DNA from: Alopecurus myosuroides
Lineage: Eukaryota > Streptophyta > Magnoliopsida > Poales > Poaceae
Length of the DNA: 64,000 bases
Reading direction: 5' to 3'
Assembly: GCA_028641055.1 (NCBI GenBank)
Contig: CM054058.1
Span: forward strand, 499,303,919-499,367,918
Shown here: positions 11,080 through 21,566 of the stretch, piece by piece
Layout of the letters: every line of letters begins with the position of its first letter
Position numbering within the stretch: the first letter of the stretch is position 1
Program-made: the position numbers and the translations under genes
The notes under the pieces: model-generated
Databases searched by the model: none
Told to the model about the DNA's origin: nothing
Seen by the model: the letters and a program-made list of their open reading frames with translations, nothing else

Positions 11080-11507
11080 GAGCGCTGGTGGCGATCGTCG
11101 GCTAAAGAGGGGGCAAGATTTTCCCAGGTTCGGGGCCCTCGTAGAGGTAAAACCCTTACTCCTGCCTCTGTCGATCTATATTAACGAGTAGATCGGTTAC
11201 AATGGTGGTTGCTCAAGTCGAGAGTATGATCTCGAGCTCAAGGCTTTGGTGGTGCGGTATTGCTTGGTCCTCTTCCGGTGGCTCTCCTGGCCTTATATAG
11301 ATGGCCAGGTCTCAAACCCTAACCGGAGAGGACTCGAACTCTAACCCTATGTCGGTTACAAGTTTCCTAACTTAACCCGCAAGATAACGCGGGTGGGCTT
11401 CATGTGGGCCTACTGGAACACTCCAAGGGCTCCTCTTCTTGGGCCTTAACCTTGGGCCTGAGACGGGGTGTCCTTACCCGCAGGGTCTAGGATCCATGCC
11501 TTCGTCA
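11015..11507 (-). repeat. 5' LTR of element A
   Basis: 493 bp, minus strand. It begins TGACGAAGGCATGG at 11507 and ends GATTCGAAA at 11015 (the usual CA end is mutated to AA; B has CA). A TATA box CTATATAA lies at 11293-11300. It is similar to B's LTR along nearly its whole length, and the two form a large head-to-head inverted repeat. Confidence 0.9.
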
Positions 11508-11960
11508 CCCGGTCCTAGGCCCAGGACTTGAGCCCGAGAGGAGATGCCTTATACTACTCTAGAAGACCCAGTTGAAGCCCACCCGCAAAGCCTTGCGGGT
11601 CAAGTAAGGAAACTTGTAACCGACTTAGGGTTAGAGTTTGAGTCCTCCCCGGGTGTGATTTGAGACCTGGCCACCTATATAAGGCTAGGAGAACCACCAG
11701 GATGAGGACAAGCAATACCGCACCACCAAGCCTTGAGATCGAGATCATACCCTCGACTTGAGCAACCCCCCATTGTAACCGATCTACTCATGAATACAGA
11801 TCGACAGAGGCAGGAGGAAGGGTTTTACCTCTACGAGGGCCCCGAACCTGGGTAAATCGTTCCCCCTGTCTAGCCGACGATTGTGACCAGCGCCCACAGG
11901 TTCTCCTAATCGAAACCCTATGGGTTCACCTGAGGGACTTGTTGAGATGCAGATTCGACA
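11508..11960 (+). repeat. 5' LTR of element B, 5'-truncated
   Basis: Matches the 3' LTR from 47539 to 47990. The first 39 bp present there (TGACGAAGGGATGTACC and on) are absent, and A's LTR end sits exactly at the break. TATA box TATATAA at 11676-11682. Ends in ATTCGACA before the primer binding site. The first five bases after the junction, CCCGG, should be a target duplication if A inserted here. Confidence 0.9.
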
Positions 11961-12915
11961 ATTGGCACCGTCTGTGGGAACGGCGGGCGCTGGATCTCCG
12001 GCATCTTCGGCTTCATCGACAACCAACTCACATTGGAACCCCGCGACTTTGACTCGGACCAATCCAATCCGAATCGGGTCAGTCGTCATCACCCCTCACT
12101 CGCCGGAATCACGCCCAGTATTCAGCGATCTTGAGAAGAGCATCACCCTGATGTTCGGGAGCTTCAAGTTCTACACCAACAAGGATGGGATCCTTCACTT
12201 CCCCGAAGGATCGGGATCTGAATCGATCTCCAGCCCTGGAGCTATCGATTCACGACCCTACCGCGCAGATCGCGACTTGGCGAAAAGCGGCGAATCCATC
12301 CGCCTCAACACCAGTAACTTCCATGCCCTCTCTACGGAGGAACCTTCTCGGGTCAGGAAAGCCTTCCGAGTCACGCCTAGGACCCACAAGCCATATCTGG
12401 CTTAGGTCTGCATGGCATGATCAGGAGATCCACCCGAAGAAACTGAACACAGCGCAAGGGAGCGCGGTGAGATCGGCGTCTCGCGAGACGCTTGGGTCCG
12501 AGCAAAGGAGGCTATCCGCACGAGCAAACCACCTGCAGTCGGAGCTCGTTACCAAGACATGACCGCCTACCACTATCATCTAGTGAGAGCGGCTACTGCA
12601 ATCAAGGAAACTCACATAGATCTAGCCAATCGGAAGAGATTGGCGGACGAGTCGAGCCAACACCGGGCCGCGCTGTCCTTAACACCTTCTGTCGGGACTC
12701 GTCCCGCAAGGAAAGGATACGCCTCAAGAACCGCAACCATGGATGACGAGTCCCTAACCGGAATCAGCAAGTCACTCGGACCTTCCCTTATGCGGGTCGA
12801 CGAGGACGGAAACATCTATCCGCAAACTCCCGCCGCCGCGGTCCTAGTCGCAGCAACCTACATGCAGATAAATCAACCAGGGGAAAACGACCCTCGATCA
12901 GAGCAATACAAGTAA
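11920..12915 (+). pseudogene. N-terminal Gag segment of element B, starting inside the 5' LTR
   Basis: Equivalent of A's N-terminal Gag. The ATG at 11920 lies in the LTR and the frame runs through the primer binding site. In-frame stops TAG 12403-12405 (A has CAG at this codon) and TGA soon after (A has GGA) interrupt it. The rest is open to 12912, with the same AYHYHLVRAAT and NIYPQTPAAAVLVAATYMQ blocks. It ends in TAA 12913-12915, the same codon at which A has TAG; the sequence there, CAAGTAAGTT, is also a good splice donor. Confidence 0.8.
11962..11980 (+). other. Primer binding site of element B
   Basis: TTGGCACCGTCTGTGGGAA one base after the LTR end. Compared with A (TTGGCGCC) it has one G-to-A change inside the tRNA-pairing part. 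Confidence 0.85.
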
Positions 12916-13871
12916 GTTCAGAAAGGATTGGGCATGGCAGTCTCAAAGCTTGTTTCCTATGATCGCAGGAAGGCAGCTGCACAGAAGGAAAGGGAAGCAT
13001 CCCGCAGGCGTAGGAGTACATCACCCAGGAGAGAAAAATCACCTCGCCGTGGTCGGGGAAAAGAAGCCTGTCGACGTGACGATAGCCGGAGTAGCAGTGA
13101 AGGTAGCCCGAGGAACCGAGACCGCGGCTCGTGACATCATAGCGGCCGCTCGCGAAATCGCAGCAAGGAGCCAAGGAAGGAAATTGATCGCGACCAGCCA
13201 GGATACAACGCGTGATCAGATATCGCGCAAAATAAAGTGGACAAGGCAAGAGCAGCAAGGAACCGCACGCACTCCTCATTTGGCTCTTCTGACGATGAAA
13301 CCTGCGGCGCGTTATGCTTCGCTCGCAGCATCCGCGAGGCGCCTCTACCCAAAAGATTCAAACTCAGCACGGAAGTAACAAAATACGATGGTTCACTCGA
13401 ACCTTCGTCATGGCTGTCGGATTACCTCACAGCAGTAAAATGCCAACGTGGGAACAAGAACACGGCTATGCAGTACCTCAACCTACACCTGGTAGGAGCG
13501 GCACGCAGTTGGCTGGAAGCAAGACTGAAGTCCTGCTACGGGTCATGGGACGATCTACACTTCGATTTCTGCAAAAACTTCCAAGCAACATACAAAAGAC
13601 CGGCGACCATCGAGGAACTGCGAGCCTGCAAGCAGAAGAGTGGCGAGTCCACTCGCGAATATATCCAGCGATGGACCACACTGAGGAACACAGCAGGAAA
13701 CATATCAGAGGAAGTAGCAGTCGAAGCTTTCACGAAGGGCGCTCGACGAACTACTTTCAGAGAAGAACTGGGACGAGCCACGCCCAAAACTATCGGAGAG
13801 CTAATGATCATAGCCGATAGGTGGGCTAACGGAGAGGACTCGGTGCGCAACGAGAGGGCATCCTCGCCCGC
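12916..13871 (+). pseudogene. Gag Arg/Ser-rich linker and core of element B, cut by element C
   Basis: 12928-13236 holds the Arg/Ser-rich part, with TGA stops at 13132-13134 and 13213-13215 where A has CGA/CGC-type Arg codons. 13237-13871 is an intact retrotrans_gag core (KYDGSLEPSSWLSDYLTAVK, LVGAARSWLEA, TREYIQRWTTLRN), ending at ERASSPA where C is inserted. Downstream Gag resumes at 37507. Confidence 0.88.
13867..13871. repeat. Target site duplication CCCGC, left of element C
   Basis: CCCGC here and at 37507-37511 flank C's terminal TGTC...GACA. Removing C and one copy restores the Gag reading frame seen in A (SSPAPE). Confidence 0.95.
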
Positions 13872-14719
13872 TGTCGTGGTGGTATCACGACAGATGCCAT
13901 GGGATGGCTAATTGTTTGGGGTCGATGGACGCTGGAGGTGCTCGGGGAGGGATCACACAGCGAGTAGCCGCGTGTGGGATGAATCTAGCACTACAAACAC
14001 CAAGATCTTACCCAGGTTCAGGGCCCTCGTGTGGAGGTAACACCCCTACTGCTGCCTCTCTCTTTATATGTGTGTCACCGAGTAGCCACAGTACAATTAG
14101 GCCTTCAGCCGAGTAGCCACTCTTGCTCACTAGTTCTCTCTAAGTGTTGCCTCTGGAATGTATGTCGAATGCGGCGAACCTCTCACAGGAGGGGGCAGGG
14201 CACCTTATATACTGGTGCCCAGCCGAATAGAAAACAACTATAAGGTACGACTCGACGTGACAGGAGCACTGCAGAACAGAGCACGCCTCCGGCTTCTCGC
14301 TGAGGCGGGTGCGGGAAGTCGTCGTGTGCCGTTCTGGGATGGGACCTGTCCACCCTTGTCAGCGAGGTAGGGTAGACCCCTAGCCCTGTCCTGTCCCCTC
14401 CGTCAGTGACAGGACTTGCCAGGCGCCTACCGCACTGTAGCCACGCCGTAGCGCGGTTAACCACGCGCTCCGTAAGTTGAACCGCACGCCGTACGGACGC
14501 GGGATACGCGGGATCCTTTGTCAGAACGGCTCCATTGACTTCTGGCCCGAGTAGGAATCCACTCCCTCTACTCGGACCACTTCCTCTACTCGGAACAATA
14601 CAACTTCCTTGATTCTTCCTTCCGGCCATTGGTGTGTACGGCTGGATAGTAGTCGACCGGGTAGCAAGTACCGGGTAGCCAGCTACTCAGCCAAACCTCT
14701 CCTTGGACCTTGCCTTTAG
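13872..14719 (-). repeat. 3' LTR of element C, larger part (rest at 23227-23264)
   Basis: Minus-strand LTR ending ACCACCACGACA at 13872. It is split by element D at a TTTAG site. The remaining 38 bp, including the LTR start TGTCGGGGGG, lie at 23227-23264. Carries several CCGAGTAG octamers. Confidence 0.93.
14715..14719. repeat. Target site duplication TTTAG, left of element D
   Basis: TTTAG at 14715-14719 and 23222-23226 flank D's TGAAGG...CTTCA ends. The intact LTR of C reads GCCTTTAGCACTTGCC with a single TTTAG. Confidence 0.95.
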
Positions 14720-16350
14720 TGAAGGGAATATGCCCGAGAGGCAATAATAAAGTGTTTATTATATATTATTCCTTGTTTATGGTAGATGTTTATTTCTCAT
14801 GCTAGAATTGTATTAACCGGAAACGTTGATACATGTGTGATTAATAAACAAACCGACGTTCCTAGTGAAGCCTATCTTTTAACTAGCTCGTTGATTAAAC
14901 AGATGATCAAGGTTTCCTGATCATGAACATTGGATGTTGTTAATAACGGGGTCATGTCATTAGGAGAATGACATGATGAACTTAAACCCTAACTAAGTAT
15001 AACAATACGATCAAGTCATTTAGTTTTGTTGTTATATCTTACATTCGAAGTAACATTATTCCTTAGACCATGAGATCATGTTAATCACTAATACCGAAAG
15101 AATACTTTGATGACATCAAACGTCACACCGTAAAAGGGTGACTATAAAGGTGGCATTGGATATTCGAAAAGTGTTGGTTGAAGCTCATGGATCGAGAATG
15201 GGATTTGTCCATCCAATATGACGGATAGATATACTCAGGGCACTCTCGGTGATATCACATCGACACCGCTTGCAAGCAAGTGATATGATCACAAGGATGT
15301 TATATCACGGGAACGAGAAAAGAGTACTTGTCGGATAACGAGATCAAACAAGGTATAGTGGATACCGATGATCCGATCTCGGGCAAGTAATATATCGCGA
15401 GACAAAGGGAAATCGTTACGACGTTGAAAGGTTCACACGATCACGAGAGTCATCGTTGAATATATAGGAGTCATCACGGTTTTCCAGACCCCGCTGTCGA
15501 TCATGTCTATAATATTCACGAACCGTAGGGAGACACACTTAAGGTTCGATGAAGCGCTTAGAGAGGATACGAAATACCGAAGAATATTTTGGGCAGCTCC
15601 GAAATTGTTTCGGGGAAAATTGAAATAGTTCAAGGGGTTTTTCGTCGAACGGTCGTTAATAGAATTAACAAATGGTTCGAGGTGCTGCATGCAAATGTTT
15701 GTTAATGGAATTAACAAATATAAATAAAGAAATAAATTTTTTTATTTATTTATTAAAGAAAAACCTTTGGAATTTCTAAGTGGGAAATTAAGGAATTTTG
15801 AGTGGGTGTGAGTGGAGCTTCCACTCACATGAAGAGAGGAAGGGGTGGGGGCACCCATGGCTGGCCGCACCCCCCCTTGGGCTGCCTCCCCCTCCCCTAT
15901 AAAAGGAGGGTGAGGGATCTCTCTTCTCTACACACTTGCCCACTCTTTTTCCCTTCCATCCGCTGCTCAATTCCATGGTCTCCGGCTTGGCGAAGCCCTG
16001 ACCGTGGGATTCTTCACCACCACCACGCCGTCGTGCTGCTGGAATTCCGGAGGGATCCTCTACTTCCGCAAGCCGCTGGAACGAGGGAATGGAACTCTTC
16101 ATCGAGCTGAACGTGTGACCGATTACGGAGGCACCGCCGGATTACGGTGCTCTTCTCCTCGCTCGGGATCGGCGTGAGAACGACTACGCCAACAACGAGA
16201 TCTTTTCTCGTACCACTTTGAGTCTTCGAGGGTATGTTATCTCAAGACTCTCTTTCTCCCTGTTGCCTTTCATCTCATAGATTAGATCTTAGCCTTTCGG
16301 GTTTATCGCGCGTAGGAAATTTTTTGTTTTCTATGCTACGTTCCCCTTCA
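14720..16350 (+). repeat. 5' LTR of element D
   Basis: 1631 bp, TGAAGGGAAT...TTCCCCTTCA. TATA box TATAAAA at 15898-15904. Compared with the 3' LTR it lacks 24 bp near 15495 (around GATTATTGATCGGAGAGG in the 3' copy). Confidence 0.95.
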
Positions 16351-16351
16351 G

Positions 16352-16364
16352 TGGTATCAGAGCC
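16352..16364 (+). other. Primer binding site of element D (initiator tRNA-Met)
   Basis: TGGTATCAGAGCC directly after the LTR, the standard plant initiator-Met tRNA primer site. Confidence 0.95.
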
Positions 16365-17545
16365 GGATCTATGCGTAGATGAATTGTACGGGTAGAACAC
16401 ATAGGAGTATGTGGGCGTTGATGGTCATGTTTTTGCCTCTTTGAGTATTTTTACGATCTTAGTGGCATAGTGGGATGAAGCGGCCCGGACTAACTTTACA
16501 TGTCCACGTACATGAGACTTGTTCCACAACTGACATGCAACTTGAATTGCATAAGTGGCTTGCGGGTGTCGGTTTCTCCTACTATAGTTAAGATCTAATC
16601 TACGAAGGGTTGTTAAAAATATGTTTTATCAACGTTGTGGTTCTTGTACGTAGGTATGAACGGTTCTATCCTCGTAAGCCCAAAACCACGTAAAATATGC
16701 AAAAATAAATTAGAGGCGTCTAACTTGTTTTTGCAGGGCATGTGATGTGATATGGTCAATGTTACAAACGTTATGCATGAGATGATATCTTTTGTAAATT
16801 ATTGACATATCGGCTGGAGCCATATGGTTGTCTTATTTTATGGCCTGCGTGCTGTATGTCATATCCATGTGATATGTTGTAATGGACAATCAAGATGGAG
16901 GTGCCACGGACCTTGGTGCCACGCCGGTGGAATGATGGAGATCATACCATGATGCACACGATGAAGATCAACTGCAAGAATGACCATATCATATCACATT
17001 ATCCATGCATGTGATGTTTATCCTTTTATGCATCTTATTTTGCTTAGATCGCGACGGTAGCATTATAAGATGATCCCTCTCACTTAATATCAAGATAATA
17101 ATGTGTTCTTCCTTAAGTATGCACCGTTAAGAAAGTTCGTCGTTTCGAGACACCACGTGATGATCGGGTGTGATAGACTCAACGTTCGCATACAACGGGT
17201 GTTTTCAAGCCTAGCATGTACAGACATGGCCTTGAAACACATGCAATACAACGGTTCTACTTGGCGAGCCTAGCACGTACAGACATGGCCTCGGAACACG
17301 TAACCGAAAGGTAAAGCATGAGTCATATGAATGATATGATGAACATGTTGATGTTCGCCTTTGCAACTGCACCGTCTCACGTGATGATCGGTTTCGGTGT
17401 AGTGAATTTGGTTCGTGTAATCACTAAAGACAACTAAGAGGGATGTTGTTTTTGAGTGGGAGTTCATGGGATAATTTTAGAATTAACTTGAACTTAATTT
17501 ATCATAAACATAGTCTAAATAGTCTTTGCAAATATGTTGTAGATC
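16365..17545 (+). other. Untranslated leader of element D
   Basis: About 1.2 kb without a long open frame. It has an imperfect internal duplication: GCCTAGCATGTACAGACATGGCCT near 17210 and GCCTAGCACGTACAGACATGGCCT near 17267, and CACGTGATGATCGG near 17152 and 17380. This layout is usual for the leader of BARE/Angela-type elements, where packaging and dimerisation signals are expected; that role is inferred. Confidence 0.7.
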
Positions 17546-19540
17546 ATGGCACCACCTACCTTCAATTTCAATATGTTCATGGAGAAAGAGAAATTAGCGA
17601 ACAACGGAAGCAACTTTACCAACTGGGCACTTAACCTGAGGATTCTCCTCACCGCTTGCAAGAAGCTCTATGTGCTTGATGCACCTCTAGGTGACCAGCC
17701 CGCTGAAGATGCTTCTGATGAAGATAAAAATGTTTATCTGACTCAACAAGAAGACCACAGTATAGTTCACTGTGGCATCCTCTATGGATTAGAGCCAGAG
17801 CTGCGAAAACGTTTCGAGAACAGCACTGCTTATGGCACAATGGGAGAATTGAAAATGATTTTCGATACCCATGCCGCAGTTGAGAGTTATGACGCTTCAG
17901 AAAAGTTCTTTAGCTGCATGATGGAAGGGAACAGCTCCGTTATTGAGCACGTACTCAAAATGTCTGCGTACGCTGATAAGCTCATAGCCTTGGGAATATC
18001 GATTCCCATTGAGCTAGGGATACATCGTGTTCTCCAATCTCTGCGACCTAGTTACAAGAACTTCGTGATGAACTATAATATGCAGAGCATGAAGAAGTCC
18101 CTTCCTGAGCTTCTCTCGATGCTTAAAACTGTTGAAGTGGAGATTAAGAAAGAACATCAAGTGTTGATGATCAATAAGACCACTAGTTTCAAGAAAGGAA
18201 AGAAAGGCAAGCCAAGGGTAAACTTCAAGAAGGGTGGCAAATCTGTTGCTACCGCTGAGAAGAAAACCAGGCATGGACCTAAGCCTGAGACTGAGTGTTT
18301 CTATTGCAAGGGTACTGGCCACTGGAAGCGCAATTGCCCCAAGTATCTGGCAGATAAGAAGGCCGGCAAAGTGAACAAAGGTATATATGATATAATTGTT
18401 ATTGATGTGTACCTTACTAGTACTCGCAGTAGCACCTCGGTATTTGATACTGGTTCAGTTGCTCACATATGTAACTCGAAACAGGAGCTGCAGAATAAGC
18501 GACCACTAGCAAAGGATGAGGTGACGATGCGCGTCGGCAATGGATCAAGAGTTGACGTGATCGCCGTCGGGACGCTACCTCTACGTCTACCATCGGGATT
18601 AGTTATAAACCTCAATAAATGTTATTTGGTGCCTGCATTAAGCATGAATATCGTTTCTGGATCTTGCTTAATGCGGGATGGTTATTCCTTTAAGTCCGAG
18701 AACAATTGTTGTTCGATTTATATGAATAATATCTTTTATGGTCATGCACCTGAGAAGAATGGTTTATTTCTTTTGAATCTTGATAATGTTGATACACATA
18801 TTCATAATGTGAATGCCAAAAGAATTAAGTTAAATGATGATATTGCTACTTATATGTGGCATTTCCGCTTAGGTCATATTGGTGTTAAACGCATGAAGAA
18901 GCTCCATTCTGATGGACTCTTAGAATCACTTGATTATGAATCATTTGAAACATGTAAACCATGCCTTATGGGTAAGATGACAAGAACCCCGTTTTCTGGA
19001 TCTATGGAACGGGCGACATACTTGTTGGAAATCATACATACTGATGTATGTGGACCAATGAGTGTATCGGCGCGCGGTGGATATCGTTATTTTGTCACTT
19101 TCACAGATGATTTGAGTATATATGGGTATATTTACTTAATGGAACACAAATCTGAAATGTTTGAAAAGTTCAAAGAATTTCAGTGTGAAGTTGAAAATCA
19201 TCGTAACAGAAAGATTAAATTTCTACGGTCTGATCGTGGAGGTGAATATCTAAGTTACGAGTTTGGCATGCATATGAAACAATGTGGAATAGTTTCACAA
19301 CTCACACCTGCCGGAACACCACAGCGTAATGGTGTTTCCGAACGTCGTAATCGTACTTTATTAGATATGGTTCGATCTATGATGTCTCTTACAGATTTGC
19401 CACTATCGTTTTGGGGTTATGCACTAGAGACCGCTGCATTCACTTTAAATAGGGCACCATCTAAATCCGTTGAAACGACACCGTATGAATTATGGTTTGG
19501 AAACAAACCTAAGCTGTCATTTCTAAAAGTTTGGGGATGA
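17546..19540 (+). pseudogene. Copia Gag, protease and integrase of element D
   Basis: Open for 664 codons. Gag with UBN2-like region, CCHC zinc knuckle near residue 250 (CFYCKGTGHWKRNC), protease active site FDTGS near 298, pre-integrase block WHFRLGHIG near 437, and integrase with Asp residues at TDVCGP (about 498) and TDD (about 520), DRGGEY and NGVSERRNRT (about 562-600). The frame stops at TGA 19538-19540 (VWG then stop), where related elements have a Cys codon. The same frame continues beyond. Copia order (integrase before RT) is clear. Confidence 0.95.
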
Positions 19541-20695
19541 GATGTTTATGTGAAGAAGCTTCAACCTGATAAACTCGAACCCAAAGCGGAAAAATGCATC
19601 TTCATAGGATACCCTAAAGAAACAATAGGGTACACCTTCTATCACAGATCCGAAGGCAAGATTTTCGTTGCCAAGAATGGATCCTTTTTGGAGAAGGAGT
19701 TTCTCTCGAAAGATGTGAATAGTGGGAAGGTAGAACTCGACGAGGTTATTGAACCTTCTCTTCTTGGAATGGCGAGTAGCGCAGCGCCGGAAGTTGTTCC
19801 GGAGCCGACCCCGTCAGATGAAGAGAGAGATAATGATCAAGATCATGAATCTCCAATAGAGGAAACTACCGCACCTCGCAGGTCAACTAGGGAGCGTACA
19901 GCTCCTGAACTGTACGGAGATCCCGTATTAAACTTCATGGTAGATGGAGGTGATGACCCTGTGACATATGAGGAAGCGATGATGAGCCCAGATTCCAACA
20001 AATGGCTTGAAGCCATGAAATCCGAAATAGGATCCATGTACGAAAACCAAGTTTGGACTTTGGTGGATTTACCCAATGACCGCAAGGCCGTTGAGAACAA
20101 ATGGATCTTTAAAAAGAAAACTGACGCTGATGGTAATTTGACCGTCTATAAAGCTCGACTTGTCGCAAAAGGTTTCCGACAAATTCAAGGAGTTGACTAT
20201 GATGAGACTTTCTCACCAGTAGCGATGCTTAAGTCAGTTAGGATTACGTTAGCAGTTGCTGCATTTTTCGATTATGAAATATGGCAGATGGATGTCAAAA
20301 CGGCGTTCCTTAATGGTGACATTGAGGAAGAGTTGTATATGATGCAACCCAAAGGTTTTGTTGATCCTAAGGATGCTGACAAGGTGTGTAAGCTTCAACG
20401 TTCCATTTATGGATTGAAGCAAGCATCCCGAAGTTGGAACCTCCATTTTGATAAGGTCATCAAAGGTTTTGGATTTGTCCAAACATACGGAAAAGCTTGT
20501 ATTTACAAGAAAGTGAGTGGGAGCTCTGTAGCATTTCTGGTACTATATGTGGATGACATATTGTTGATTGGAAATGATATAGAACTTTTAAAAAGCGTAA
20601 AAGGCTATTTGAACAGTAGTTTTTCGATGAAAGACCTCGGTGAAGCAGCTTATATATTAGGCATCAAAATCTACAGGGATAGATCAAGGCGCTAA
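19541..20695 (+). pseudogene. Copia reverse transcriptase of element D
   Basis: Continues integrase C-terminus (EPKAEKCIFIGYP) into RT: NKWIFKKKTDADG, YKARLVAKGFRQ, QMDVKTAFLNGD, SIYGLKQASRSWN, and active-site YVDDI at 20546-20560. Ends at TAA near 20693 after YRDRSRR. A frameshift lies between about 20700 and 20780. Confidence 0.95.
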
Positions 20696-21533
20696 ATTGG
20701 ACTTTCGCAAAGTACATACCTTGACAAGATTTTGAAGAAGTTCAAAATGGAAGATAGTAGGAATTAAGGGGTTCCTACCTATGTTGCAAGGCAAAACGTT
20801 GAGTAAGACTCAATGTCCAGCTACAGCAGAAGATAGAGAAAAGATGAATAGGACTCCCTATGCTTCAGCCATAGGTTCTATCATGTATGCTATGCTATGT
20901 ACAAGACCGGATGTGGCACATGCTATTAGTTTGACTAGTAGGTACCAATCCAATCCAGGTTTGGAACACTGGACTGCGGTCAAGAATATCCTAAAGTACT
21001 TGAGAAGAACTAAGGATATGTTTCTCGTATATGGCGGTGAAGAAGAGCTCGTCGCAAGATGTTACGTCGATGCTAGCTTCGACACTGATCCGGATGACTC
21101 TAAGTCTCAGTCCGGGTACGTATTTGTTATGAATGGAGGAGCTGTAAGCTGGAGGAGTTCCAAGCAATCCGTGGTGGCGGGATCATCAACAGAAGCGGAA
21201 TATGTTGCTGCCTCGGAGGCAACACAGGAAGCAGTTTGGATGAAGGAGTTCATATCCGAACTAGGCGTGGTTCCGAGTGCGTTGGATCCAATGGTTATCT
21301 ATTGTGACAACAGTGGTGCCATAGCCAATGCTAAGGAACCAAGGTCTCACAAGAATTCCAAGCATATCAAGCGCCGTTTTCACTCCATCCGTGAGCATGT
21401 CGCAGATGGGGATGTGAAGATTTGCAAAGTACATACGGATCTGAATGTGGCAGATCCGTTGACTAAAACTCTCTCAAGGGCAAAACATGATCAACACCAG
21501 AACTCAATGGGTGTTAGATTCATCACTATGTAA
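20696..21533 (+). pseudogene. Copia RNase H of element D
   Basis: Open from 20781: SAIGSIMYAMLCTRPD, CYVDASFDTDPDD, SGYVFVMNGGAVSW, SSTEAEYVAASEA and CDNSGAIANAKEP, the standard Copia RNase H blocks with acidic residues present. The natural stop is at 21531-21533. The linker 20696-20780 is frameshifted relative to both sides. Confidence 0.93.
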
Positions 21534-21550
21534 TATAGATTATTGCCCCT

Positions 21551-21566
21551 AGTGCAAGTGGGAGAC
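21551..21566 (+). other. Polypurine tract of element D
   Basis: AGTGCAAGTGGGAGAC directly before the 3' LTR, the plus-strand priming site expected for this family. Confidence 0.85.

Larger units (their letters stand above)
1..11507 (-). mobile_element. Element A: Gypsy LTR retrotransposon with antisense gene (3' end outside window)
   Basis: Minus-strand LTR retrotransposon of Tat-lineage type. In element order it has a 5' LTR (11507-11015), primer binding site, gag, protease, RT, RNase H and integrase down to about 4640, then a plus-strand antisense gene (378-4361). Comparison with its relative B, which has about 1.2 kb between antisense start codon and 3' LTR, places A's 3' LTR roughly 0.8-1.3 kb left of base 1. 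The outer LTR end TGACGAAGG (read on the minus strand from 11507) abuts B's 5' LTR. A's LTR is clearly related to B's but much more diverged than B's two LTRs are from each other, so A and B are separate copies or subfamilies. gag-pol carries several stops and frameshifts, so A cannot move by itself. Confidence 0.93.

Noticed and set aside
15802..16110. Open frames of about 100 codons in D's LTRs (also 22670-22981)
   Set aside because: Present in both LTRs downstream of the LTR TATA box, without conserved motif. LTR sequence, not genes.
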